Shown: positions 1-6,749 of the stretch, piece by piece | Numbering within the stretch: the stretch's first letter is position 1 | How the letters are laid out: every line of letters starts with the position of its first letter | From: JBKQWK01 sp052139595 | Lineage (GTDB): Bacteria; Actinomycetota; Thermoleophilia; UBA2241 | DNA length: 9,610 nt | NCBI GenBank assembly: GCA_052139595.1 | Contig: JBKQWK010000028.1 | Span: 1 to 9,610 of the forward strand | Reading direction: 5' to 3' | Position numbers and translations under genes: made by a program | Notes under the pieces: model-generated | Seen by the model: the letters and a program-made list of their open reading frames with translations, nothing else | Told to the model about the DNA's origin: nothing | Databases searched by the model: none

Positions 1-192
1 GGCGCCGGCCGGATCCACCTCTTGTCGTCATCAGGCAACGGCAATGTCACGAGAACGCTGCCGTCGTCGTTTGGTGAGGTCACCTGGCGGCGGCGGACCG
101 TATCGCCAAAGCTGTGCCGTCGTCCAGGGGCAATCTCAGCCTTGCTGCCGAGTAATCGCTGCCACTGCCAGCAGAAACACCGTAAACAAACC
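1..192 (-). other. Possible broken or frameshifted secreted-protein gene at left edge
   Basis: No confident gene is visible in the first 224 bases. On the minus strand, a hydrophobic stretch reading LFTVFLLAVAAITRQQG starts near a TTG at 189-187 and looks like a signal peptide, but it ends at a TGA at 138-136. In another frame a protein-like reading continues to the left edge without a stop. It contains a GTG at 83-81 followed by TSPNDDGSVLVTLPLPDDDK. One frameshift near 140 would join the two into an exported protein. No clear ribosome site supports either start, and I recognise no family. It could be a decayed gene, a sequencing frameshift, or chance open frames in GC-rich DNA. Confidence 0.2.
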
Positions 193-263
193 GCCTTGCC
201 CTCTCCGCCCCGCACCCAGAAGCAGTGAGCAGACCGGCTGACGCCAGCGCTCGCGGGCGCGGC

Positions 264-1457
264 ATGAGCCGCGGCCTGATCGCCCTGTTTGCCGTCGCCG
301 TCGGCTTGGCGGTGGCCAACAACTACTGGGCTCAGCCGCTGCTGGCCACGATCCGCGCAAGCCTTCACGTCAGTGGGAGCATCGCCGGACTGATCATCAC
401 GGCCTCCCAGGTCGGCTACGCCGCCGGGCTCGTGCTGTTGCTGCCGCTCGGCGACCTTTGGGAACGGCGCGGCCTCGTGACCGTGCTCGCCGCGCTTACC
501 GCGGTGAGTCTCGCTGGTGCCGCCCTGGCGCCATCGATCGGCTACCTGCTGACGGCGGCGGCGCTGATCGGTCTGACCGCTGTTCTCGCGCAGATCCTGG
601 TCCCTTTCGCCGCCAGCCTGGCCGGCGACGCCGAGCGCGGTCGCGTCGTCGGCACGGTCATGAGCGGCCTGCTCGTCGGCATCCTCGTGGCGCGTACGGT
701 CGCCGGCTTTATCGCCCAGGCATCCAGCTGGCGGGTCGTGTACGTCGTCGCCGCCGGACTGATGGTTGTCCTCGCAGTCGTGCTGCGGCTTCGCCTGCCG
801 CGCTACCGTGAAGACGTCCAGCTGAGCTACACGCGGGCGCTGGCCTCGGTGCTGGAGATCGCCCGTCATGAACCGGTGCTGCGCCGCCGCTCGCTGTACG
901 GAGTCTTTGCCTTCGCCGGCTTCAGCGTTCTCTGGACGTCGCTGGCCTTTCTCTTGAGCGGACCGCACTTCGGCTACGGCGAAGCCACCATCGGCCTCTT
1001 CGGCCTGGTTGGCGCCGCCGGCGCCGCCATGGCCAGCACTGCAGGGCGACTGGCCGATCGGGGCTGGTCGCATCGCGTCACCGGCGTCATGGCTGCACTC
1101 CTCGTGCTTTCGTTCGTGCTGCTCTGGATTGGCGACCATTCGCTGCTGTCTCTCATCGCCGGCATTGTCGTGCTCGACATCGGTACCCAGGGCATACAGG
1201 TCACCAACCAGAGCGAGATCTATCGGCTGCAGCCGCTGGCGCGCAGTCGCATCACCTCGTTCTACATGACGTGCTACTTCGTCGGCGGCGCTATCGGATC
1301 GGCCGCCTCAGCCTTTGCCTACGAACGCTGGCAATGGAGCGGCGTCTGCGCGCTCGGCGAGGCCATCGCCGCCGCCATCGGCGTGCTGTGGATGGCGGAG
1401 CACGTCAGCCGCCGGCGCCGGCGCCGCAACGACGCCGGCGAGCATCGCCGCACGTGA
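264..1457 (+). CDS. MFS transporter, YgaY/NepI-like efflux group
   Basis: Predicted inner-membrane secondary transporter of the major facilitator superfamily, about 397 residues with roughly twelve hydrophobic segments. The first helix carries NNYWAQPLL, typical of the YgaY/NepI-like group (usual form NYYxQPLLP). It is followed by an LIITASQVGYAAGL helix. The loop between helices 2 and 3 has the MFS motif A variant GDLWERRG (from residue 63). The ARTVAGFIAQASSWR segment matches the helix 5-6 region of this group. Members are proton-coupled drug or metabolite exporters, but the substrate cannot be read from sequence. The ATG at 264 is used here; an in-frame GTG at 225 would add 13 residues rich in Arg/Ala. 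Neither has a convincing ribosome site. The C-terminus is a basic RRRRRR tail, and a 16-base tandem duplication spans the stop codon. The gene converges on the DUF1361 gene. Confidence 0.9.
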   Translation: MSRGLIALFAVAVGLAVANNYWAQPLLATIRASLHVSGSIAGLIITASQVGYAAGLVLLLPLGDLWERRGLVTVLAALTAVSLAGAALAPSIGYLLTAAALIGLTAVLAQILVPFAASLAGDAERGRVVGTVMSGLLVGILVARTVAGFIAQASSWRVVYVVAAGLMVVLAVVLRLRLPRYREDVQLSYTRALASVLEIARHEPVLRRRSLYGVFAFAGFSVLWTSLAFLLSGPHFGYGEATIGLFGLVGAAGAAMASTAGRLADRGWSHRVTGVMAALLVLSFVLLWIGDHSLLSLIAGIVVLDIGTQGIQVTNQSEIYRLQPLARSRITSFYMTCYFVGGAIGSAASAFAYERWQWSGVCALGEAIAAAIGVLWMAEHVSRRRRRRNDAGEHRRT

Positions 1458-1471
1458 GCATCGCCGCAGCC
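1440..1471. repeat. 16-base tandem duplication across the MFS stop codon
   Basis: The 13-mer GAGCATCGCCGCA occurs at 1440-1452 and again at 1456-1468, giving a direct repeat with a 16-base period. The TGA stop (1455-1457) sits at the junction of the two copies. It looks like a small slippage duplication in a GC-rich stretch. The rest of the 72-base convergent gap (1458-1529) shows only a weak GCCGG/CCGGC stem (1477-1495) with no T-run, so no terminator is claimed. Confidence 0.6.
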
Positions 1472-1529
1472 GAGCCGCCGGCGCGTCCGACCGGCCTCAG
1501 GCGTCGGGCAGCACGATGTATCTGCCCCA

Positions 1530-2285
1530 TTAGTCACCGTCCTGTGCATCGGCCGGTGCATCTTCCCCTTGCGTGCCGCGATCGTCCGGTGCATCGGCCG
1601 GCGGTTCCTCCTCCCGACCAAGCCCGCCCAGCACGTACACGGCGAGATAGACGAAGAGAAAGAACAAGGCAAACACACCCGTGAAGCCAACCAGCTTTGT
1701 GTTTGCCAGAGGCTGACTGACTCGCCGCCAGACCTGATCGGCCAGCGAGAGCGGTGCGTGCAGTACATCCCAGCTGTTCCAGCGCAAGAAACGGCCGAGG
1801 TAAATGCCGAGGCTACCAAGGGCGGTGGCCACAGCCACAAACACCCAGCCAGCAATGACACCAAGAGCCCGCCGGGCGATCTCGTGCATGAGGCGCAACG
1901 AAGCGATGCCGAGCAGCAGGCCGGTCCATGCGAACCACAGAAGGAGCATCAGATCGTACCACTGCGGCACGTTGTCCCTGTAGGCATCGAGGTGCAGAAA
2001 ATCGGTCAGAATGTACGGTGCGTTGGGAAAAAAGAGCAGCCAGAGCAGGGTGGTCGGCACGATGATCGCGTAGGCGACCTTGCTGCGCGTGGCGGCGAAC
2101 GCCGATGCCAGCGCCGCCAGGCCGAAGGGGATCCACGCCAAAAACAGATTCCAGACCAGGAAACGGTAGTGCTGCGTGCCGGTGTGGATGAAGCGCAGGC
2201 CCAACAGACTCAGACAGGCAACCGTGGCGGCGGCAAGAAGAACGAACACCGCCTTCTTGTAACGAGGTGACGTGGACATGTTCAC
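1530..2285 (-). CDS. DUF1361 family integral membrane protein
   Basis: Multi-pass membrane protein of unknown function, 251 residues from the GTG at 2285. The family hallmarks are in order: NLFLAWIPF (46-54), FPNAPYILTDFLHL (86-99), WYDLML (109-114), then GIYLGRFLRWNSWDV (160-174), with about six or seven hydrophobic helices in total. These match DUF1361 (PF07099), for which I know no established activity. The protein ends in an acidic, Pro/Ala-rich tail (from about residue 223) that I do not associate with the family core. Start choice: GAGGTAGG (complement of 2288-2295) lies six bases from the GTG at 2285, counted from GAGG. It also serves an ATG at 2279, counted from its AGG eight bases away, so the start is one of these two. 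The gene is divergent from the metal ATPase and converges on the MFS gene. Nothing in the sequence ties it functionally to either. Confidence 0.88.
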   Translation of the reverse strand: MNMSTSPRYKKAVFVLLAAATVACLSLLGLRFIHTGTQHYRFLVWNLFLAWIPFGLAALASAFAATRSKVAYAIIVPTTLLWLLFFPNAPYILTDFLHLDAYRDNVPQWYDLMLLLWFAWTGLLLGIASLRLMHEIARRALGVIAGWVFVAVATALGSLGIYLGRFLRWNSWDVLHAPLSLADQVWRRVSQPLANTKLVGFTGVFALFFLFVYLAVYVLGGLGREEEPPADAPDDRGTQGEDAPADAQDGD

Positions 2286-2383
2286 AGCCTACCTCACGCC
2301 GGCCGTGCACGGAACTGGGCCCGCAGCAAGCCCCCGTGGCCAGGTTCGAGAATTGCTGAGACTGGGCAGGGAGCAGGTATCGG

Positions 2384-2399
2384 TCGCCGGAACCGGCGA
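2384..2399. promoter_or_regulatory. 16-base inverted repeat in the divergent intergenic region
   Basis: TCGCCGG-AA-CCGGCGA is a perfect inverted repeat with 7-base arms, located between the divergent DUF1361 gene and the metal ATPase. It could be an operator for a dimeric (for example metal-responsive) regulator, or an RNA hairpin just ahead of the strong ribosome site at 2422. A poor -35/-10-like pair, TTGCTG (2353-2358) and GGTATC (2376-2381) with a 17-base spacer, lies directly upstream; if it is the promoter, the palindrome would sit at or just after the transcription start. No regulator gene is present in the window to pair it with. Function is inferred from position only. Confidence 0.35.
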
Positions 2400-2421
2400 A
2401 CTCAGCTCTTTGCCAGCGATC

Positions 2422-2479
2422 GGAGGTAATCGTGACCCTTCGACAACCGCCAGAGTCGCGTGCACCATGGGCACCGTGA
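2422..2479 (+). promoter_or_regulatory. Strong ribosome site and 15-codon leader ORF overlapping the ATPase start
   Basis: GGAGG at 2422-2426 is the best ribosome site in this stretch and sits five bases before a GTG at 2432. That GTG is out of frame with the ATPase and opens a short peptide, VTLRQPPESRAPWAP, ending at TGA 2477-2479. The TGA overlaps an in-frame ATPase GTG at 2476 in a GTGA arrangement, the usual geometry for translational coupling. This may be a leader peptide that delivers ribosomes to the ATPase. The alternative is a sequencing frameshift hiding the true ATPase N-terminus. Confidence 0.4.
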
Positions 2480-4806
2480 CCAATGCCGCTCGCCGGGCTC
2501 GCGACTGTCGGCTCGCCCGGCACGCTGCGATCGAGCTGCTAGCAGTTGCACTCGCCGGATTAAGCACTGGTGGAGCACTGCATCTCTTTGGCGACGGCAG
2601 TGCAGGCAAAGCCGCCTGGATTGCCGTCGGCGTCGTTGGCGCGCTGTACGCACTCTGGTCACTGGTGGTTAGCCTTGTACACGGACGCCTCGGCATCGAC
2701 CTCATCAGTCTGTTGGCCCTGGTGGGCGCCGTTGCCGTCCGCGAGTACCTCGCCGCAGCGGTCATCAGTGTGATGGTAACCAGTGGACGCGCCTTGGAAG
2801 CCTGGGCGGCCGGGCGAGCGCGGCGTGACCTCCACGCTTTGCTGGAACGAGCGCCGACGCTAGCTCACTGCTATCGCGACGGTACCCTGCAGACGATCGC
2901 TCTTGACGCTGTGGCGGTGGGAGACCTGTTGATGGTGGCACCCGGCGAGGTAGTTCCCGTTGACGGGACGGTGGTGGCGACTTCAGCGATCCTCGACGAG
3001 TCGGCCCTCACAGGCGAGGCACTCCCGGTAGAACGTGCAAGCGGAGACGCCGTACGCAGCGGAGCCGTGAATGGCGGCGGTCCATTCGATTTGCGAGCGA
3101 CGACCAGGGCCGCCGACAGCGCGTATGCTGGGATTGTCCGTCTCGTCTCTGAGGCCGAGTCGTCCCAGGCGCCATTTGTTCGCCTTGCCGACCGCTACGC
3201 CCTCTGGTTCTTGGGTGCTACGTTGCTTGCCGCCGGCGCGGCGTGGGCAGGGGGAGGCTCGGCACGAGCGGTAGCAGTGCTTGTCGTCGCCACACCCTGC
3301 CCCCTGGTTCTAGCCGCACCGGTTGCCTTCGTCTCCGGACTGTCTCGATCAGCGAGACGCGGCGTCGTGGTGAAGGGCGGCGGTGTGCTTGAACGTCTCG
3401 CCCGCTGCACGACGCTGCTAGTCGACAAGACCGGTACGCTCACGAGTGGCCATCCGACACTGACCACGATCATCCCCTCCGGCCGGCACGCAGCGGAAAC
3501 CGTGCTGTCGCTGGCCGCGTCGCTCGACCAAGTCTCGCCACACGTGCTGGCGACGGCCATTGTCCACGCAGCCAGAGAGCGCCGATGCGAACTCGTATTG
3601 CCCACGGAGGTGGAGGAAATCGCCGGGCAAGGAGTACGCGGCCTAGTGGACGGTCACCGCGTGGCCGTAGGCAAGGCGGCATGGGCCGGCGTGATCGGCG
3701 CTCCAGCCTGGGTAAAGGCGGTACGCCGCCAGGCCCGGCTGGACGGCGCACTCACCGTCTTCGTCGGGGTCGATGACGAGCCGGCCGGCGCCCTTGTGCT
3801 GGACGATCAGATCCGTCCCGATGCTGGCAGAACACTCCGCGCGATGCGAACGAGCGGCATCAAGCGGATCGTGATGGTAACCGGTGATCGGGCCGAGGTG
3901 GCCGAAGCCGTGGGAGCGTTCATCGGCGTCGATGAAGTGCTCGCCGAGCGGACCCCGGCCGAGAAGTTGGACGCCGTGCGTCTCGAGCGGGACCGCGCCT
4001 GCACGTTGATGGTTGGCGACGGCATCAATGACGCACCTGCTCTGGCTCTCGCCGATGTCGGCGTGGCCATGGGCGCGCGCGGAGCCACAGCATCCTCTGA
4101 AGCGGCCGACATCGTGCTCAGCATCGATCGCATCGATCGCCTGGGCGAAGCGAAGGTCATCGCCGCCCGCACGCGGCGGATCGCCCTGCAGAGCGTGACG
4201 GCAGGGATGGCGATGTCTCTCGTCGCCATGGGCGTTGCGGCAATCGGAGACCTCCCCGCCGTCTGGGGCGCTCTTCTTCAAGAAGGCATCGATGTTGCCG
4301 TGATCACGAACGCACTACGGGTCCTGCGAGCTGGGCCGACGGAGCTACGACTCACCGAGGCGGATGCGGCGCTGGCCAGGGGGTTCCAAAGTGAGCACGT
4401 TGCCATTCGCGCGGATCTCGGTCAGATGCGCACCGCTGCCGACTCCCTCGCCACGATGCGACCGACAGACGCCCTTGAACGGGTTCGTCTCGTGTATCGC
4501 CTGCTGACAGACGAAGTTGGCCCCCATGAGGATGCGGAAGAGACCGTTCTCTATCCGGCGATCAGCCGGATGTTTGATGAGCCCGACGCCATGGGACCGA
4601 TGAGCAGGGCTCACGCTGAGATCAATCACCAGATCAGGCGACTCGGTCGACTGCTCGACGAGATCAACGAGGACGGCCCAGACACTATCGACCTGGCGGA
4701 ACTCCGCAGCCTGCTGTACGGTCTGCACGCCGTGCTCCTCCTGCACCTGGCGCAGGAGGAGGAAAGCTACCTGTCTCTCAGCGACAGCGCCGATATCGCC
4801 AGCTAG
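2467..4806 (+). CDS. P1B-5-type metal-transporting ATPase with C-terminal hemerythrin-like domain
   Basis: Inner-membrane P-type ATPase of 779 residues, predicted to export a transition metal at the cost of ATP. Family knowledge for P1B-5 points to nickel and/or iron. Visible in order: N-terminal helices without a heavy-metal-associated (GMxCxxC) domain; actuator TGE (182-184); membrane metal motif TPCP (276-279, Cys278); phosphorylation site DKTGT (Asp320); an N-domain SPHV (His359-Val360) where most P1B enzymes have SxHP; GDGIND (517-522); and QEGID (605-609), fitting the QExxD P1B-5 signature. The tail from about residue 635 is a hemerythrin-like four-helix domain. Its candidate di-iron ligands are His644, His687 with Glu691, His716, His754, and His760 with Glu764/765. 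The start is uncertain: ATG 2467 is used here, GTG 2476 is coupled to a leader ORF, and the open frame back to 2272 runs into the DUF1361 start. The tail probably acts as an iron, oxygen or redox sensor, by inference. Confidence 0.92.
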   Translation: MGTVTNAARRARDCRLARHAAIELLAVALAGLSTGGALHLFGDGSAGKAAWIAVGVVGALYALWSLVVSLVHGRLGIDLISLLALVGAVAVREYLAAAVISVMVTSGRALEAWAAGRARRDLHALLERAPTLAHCYRDGTLQTIALDAVAVGDLLMVAPGEVVPVDGTVVATSAILDESALTGEALPVERASGDAVRSGAVNGGGPFDLRATTRAADSAYAGIVRLVSEAESSQAPFVRLADRYALWFLGATLLAAGAAWAGGGSARAVAVLVVATPCPLVLAAPVAFVSGLSRSARRGVVVKGGGVLERLARCTTLLVDKTGTLTSGHPTLTTIIPSGRHAAETVLSLAASLDQVSPHVLATAIVHAARERRCELVLPTEVEEIAGQGVRGLVDGHRVAVGKAAWAGVIGAPAWVKAVRRQARLDGALTVFVGVDDEPAGALVLDDQIRPDAGRTLRAMRTSGIKRIVMVTGDRAEVAEAVGAFIGVDEVLAERTPAEKLDAVRLERDRACTLMVGDGINDAPALALADVGVAMGARGATASSEAADIVLSIDRIDRLGEAKVIAARTRRIALQSVTAGMAMSLVAMGVAAIGDLPAVWGALLQEGIDVAVITNALRVLRAGPTELRLTEADAALARGFQSEHVAIRADLGQMRTAADSLATMRPTDALERVRLVYRLLTDEVGPHEDAEETVLYPAISRMFDEPDAMGPMSRAHAEINHQIRRLGRLLDEINEDGPDTIDLAELRSLLYGLHAVLLLHLAQEEESYLSLSDSADIAS

Positions 4807-4889
4807 TCATCGCCCAGACGGCAGCACTCTGTGACCCTGCATAGGCGACACGATCAGTCTGCGCGATGCGCGCGGGGAAGGACACGCGG

Positions 4890-4895
4890 TAGAAT
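4890..4895 (+). promoter_or_regulatory. Possible -10 box ahead of the GT87-like gene
   Basis: TAGAAT resembles a sigma-70 -10 hexamer and stands out in this GC-rich 111-base gap (4807-4917). It is 22 bases before the GTG at 4918. No good -35 element is found at the expected distance, so support is weak. If real, the glycosyltransferase has its own transcript and the upstream GTG at 4831 cannot be its start. Confidence 0.2.
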
Positions 4896-4917
4896 CTGCG
4901 CCGGCCCTTCAGGGATC

Positions 4918-6306
4918 GTGGAGGATTGCGAACTGCAGACGCTCGCTTCAGATGAATCGCAGCAACGATTCCGCTGGCTCACCCTGGCCGCGCTGCTGCT
5001 GACGTGCATGGCGTTCGGCCTCTGGCTGGCCTACTCAATTGAAACCAACAGCCCGGCCGACTTCTCCGTCTACTACATGGCCGGAGCCCTTGCTCGCCAC
5101 GGCCGCTCCTACTACGACATCACTCGCCTCGCCTGGGATCAGTGGGCGACGACGCTGGGTGTAACCCACTACACGTGGCCATACCGTTATCCACCCTATG
5201 CCGCGGCCTTGTTACGGCTGATGACACCACTCGGACTACAAAGTGCGATGATCGTCTGGGTCGTCGCCAACGCCGTGAGTCTGATCGCCGGTGCCTGGCT
5301 CGTGGGAGCCACCCTGGGCCGCACCTGGCGCCTGCCGCTGGCATTGGCAACGTTGGCGGTCTTTGGACCCGCCTACCACACGCTGTACGACGGTCAAATC
5401 AACGGCCTCGTCTTTCTCGCTCTGGCAGTTGGCTTCTGGGGTCTCGCCCGCGGCCGCGACGTGCCGGCAGGTGCCGGCGTCGCCGTCGCGGCCGTCCTCA
5501 AACTGACGCCCGCGGCTCTGATCGTCTACTTTGCCTGGCGCCGACGCTGGCGGGCGCTCTTCGCTGCTCTGGCCACCGTTCTTCTGCTCACCCTGGTCAG
5601 CCTGCCCCTCACCGGCATCAATGCCTTCGTGCAATACAGCCATCGTGCCTACGCTCTCACTGATCCGCAGCACGTCAACCCTTCAGGCGCCAACCAGACG
5701 GCGACCGGAGCGCTAGCGCGTCTCCTGCTGCCCACAGCCGTAAAGACCACCGTGGCTCGCGCACCGCACGCCATCCGGCTGCTCGCGAACCTGTTTACCG
5801 TCGCCCTGCTCGCTGCCACGGCCGTGCTGCTCTGGCCACGCCGCGGTCCATCAGCAGACCAGGGCTCGCGGCGCGGGGCGACGTTGGCGCGCGCCGGCAC
5901 CGGCAGCACCACGGCGAGTGGCACGCACGGGCCCGCCAGTCTGGAGGAACTCCTCGGCTATGGCATGATCATTGCTGCGTCGCTGATCATCGGTCCGTTC
6001 ACCTGGTACCACCAGTTCGTCTGGCTGCTGTTGCCCCTGTTGATGATCGCCGACCGCTGGTTCGTCAACCGGCGCCGGGTACCGTTGCTTCTGCTGGCAG
6101 TACTGGTGCTGGGCATCGATGCCAATGAACTTCTGTGGACGAAGTTGCACCATGCCATGATCGCGTCGGGGCTGTACCGGACGCTGTCGATGCCCTTCGT
6201 CGCCGCCTTGCTGGCGTGGACGATCATGGCACTGATGATCATTGCCTTTCGCCGCAGCAGGCGGGCAGAAGGATTTTACGCCGAGCCCACAGACGGGGCC
6301 GTCTGA
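4918..6306 (+). CDS. GT87 family (DUF2029) polyprenol-phosphate-dependent glycosyltransferase, membrane
   Basis: Predicted multi-pass GT-C fold glycosyltransferase of about 462 residues. GT87 enzymes transfer mannose or other sugars from polyprenyl-phosphate donors on the outer face of the membrane. Supporting motifs are a first extracytoplasmic loop with ADFSVYYMAG (Asp48 is the likely catalytic acid position), YRYPP (89-93), DGQINGLVF (from 158), and AVLKLTPAALIVYFAWRRRW around Lys195, all typical of PF09594. About ten hydrophobic helices follow, with a Gly/Ser/Arg-rich cytoplasmic-type loop in the second half (roughly bases 5850-5945). The GTG at 4918 is preferred because the preceding codons from a GTG at 4831 encode an Arg-rich, noncoding-looking stretch. 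AGGGA lies close before 4918, and GGAGG just after it leaves a slightly later start possible. No sugar-nucleotide or cell-wall genes are adjacent, so the acceptor is unknown. Confidence 0.82.
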   Translation: MEDCELQTLASDESQQRFRWLTLAALLLTCMAFGLWLAYSIETNSPADFSVYYMAGALARHGRSYYDITRLAWDQWATTLGVTHYTWPYRYPPYAAALLRLMTPLGLQSAMIVWVVANAVSLIAGAWLVGATLGRTWRLPLALATLAVFGPAYHTLYDGQINGLVFLALAVGFWGLARGRDVPAGAGVAVAAVLKLTPAALIVYFAWRRRWRALFAALATVLLLTLVSLPLTGINAFVQYSHRAYALTDPQHVNPSGANQTATGALARLLLPTAVKTTVARAPHAIRLLANLFTVALLAATAVLLWPRRGPSADQGSRRGATLARAGTGSTTASGTHGPASLEELLGYGMIIAASLIIGPFTWYHQFVWLLLPLLMIADRWFVNRRRVPLLLLAVLVLGIDANELLWTKLHHAMIASGLYRTLSMPFVAALLAWTIMALMIIAFRRSRRAEGFYAEPTDGAV

Positions 6307-6362
6307 CGTGAAATCGCCGTTCGGTTTGGTGCGGATCCGGTATTCGCCTTGTCGCGGAATGA

Positions 6363-6629
6363 CTGAACGACTCTTCGACGTGCGCCGAAAGATGCATTCA
6401 CGACCACGTCCTCGAACCACTTCGCGATCAGGTGCGTACGATCCTGCAGCGAGCCATCGCGCGCCAGGAGCTGTCGACCGACACCAACGTCGAGGTGGCG
6501 ATCGATTTGCTGCAGGGGCCACTCTTCTTGCGCCTCATCTGCACGCATTCGCCACTTGAGGATTCATTCGCCGACGCCCTCGCCGAGATGGCCACCACAG
6601 GGCTCCTGCCGCGTACCGCCGCGACCTGA
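6363..6629 (+). pseudogene. TetR-family regulator remnant (C-terminal domain only)
   Basis: From about 6405 this frame reads VLEPLRDQVRTILQRAIARQ, then ELSTDTNVEVAIDLLQGPLF and a final FADALAEMATTGLLPR. This is the typical end of a TetR-family regulator: the helix before a GEL-like turn, then the AxDLLxGPLxxRL ligand/dimer helix, then the last helix. The DNA-binding helix-turn-helix and first half (about 110-130 residues) are missing. An in-frame TGA at 6360-6362 closes the frame, and the space upstream is the GT87 coding region. The longest start is a GTG at 6432 without a ribosome site. Bases 6307-6404 show no recognisable gene, so the breakpoint lies there. The stump presumably has no function but suggests a lost regulator for a neighbouring transporter. 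Confidence 0.7.
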
Positions 6630-6749
6630 ATACCCGATTGATACGCCGTCGGTGCCTGCGCAGCGTCGCTCGAACAACAACATCAAGCCAGATTACGGGC
6701 CAACGCCTGTGGTTTGCGTCGTAAGGCGGCTTCCACCTAAGGTTGCGCC
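6630..6749 (+). promoter_or_regulatory. Upstream region of the second P-type ATPase
   Basis: This 120-base gap is somewhat richer in A/T than its surroundings and should hold the ATPase promoter, but no convincing -35/-10 pair stands out. TTGATA near 6639 resembles a -35 box without a matching -10. AAGG at 6739-6742, seven bases before the ATG at 6750, is an acceptable ribosome site and supports that start. No operator-like inverted repeat was recognised. Confidence 0.3.

Noticed and set aside
1..20. GGCGCC and GGATCC restriction-site-like bases at the left edge as a cloning scar
   Set aside because: Such hexamers are common in GC-rich DNA (GGATCC also appears near 6333), and no vector sequence is visible.
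1541..1600. Repeated GTGCATCGGCCGG-like units near the DUF1361 3' end
   Set aside because: They encode the acidic ADAP/APADA repeats of the DUF1361 C-terminal tail, so they are explained as low-complexity coding sequence rather than a repeat element or CRISPR.
1569..2270. Plus-strand open frame of 233 codons opposite the DUF1361 gene
   Set aside because: The DUF1361 motifs on the minus strand are clear. The plus frame is Gln/Arg/Glu-rich without motifs, a typical mirror of a hydrophobic membrane protein gene.
2272..2466. N-terminal extension of the metal ATPase from a GTG at 2272
   Set aside because: It would overlap the start of the divergent DUF1361 gene and add 65 residues with no resemblance to a metal-binding or membrane segment. 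It is more likely the intergenic promoter region read through.
3643..4281. Long minus-strand open frame of 212 codons opposite the P1B-5 ATPase
   Set aside because: It is antisense to the strongly conserved P-domain and last helices of the ATPase and has no recognisable domain. Long antisense frames are expected in GC-rich coding DNA.
6307..6404. Possible insertion-sequence end between the GT87 gene and the TetR remnant
   Set aside because: No terminal inverted repeats, target-site duplication or transposase-like reading could be identified in this stretch.
5851..6522. Minus-strand open frame of 223 codons across the GT87 gene end and the TetR remnant
   Set aside because: It overlaps two better supported plus-strand readings and shows no domain or start signal.
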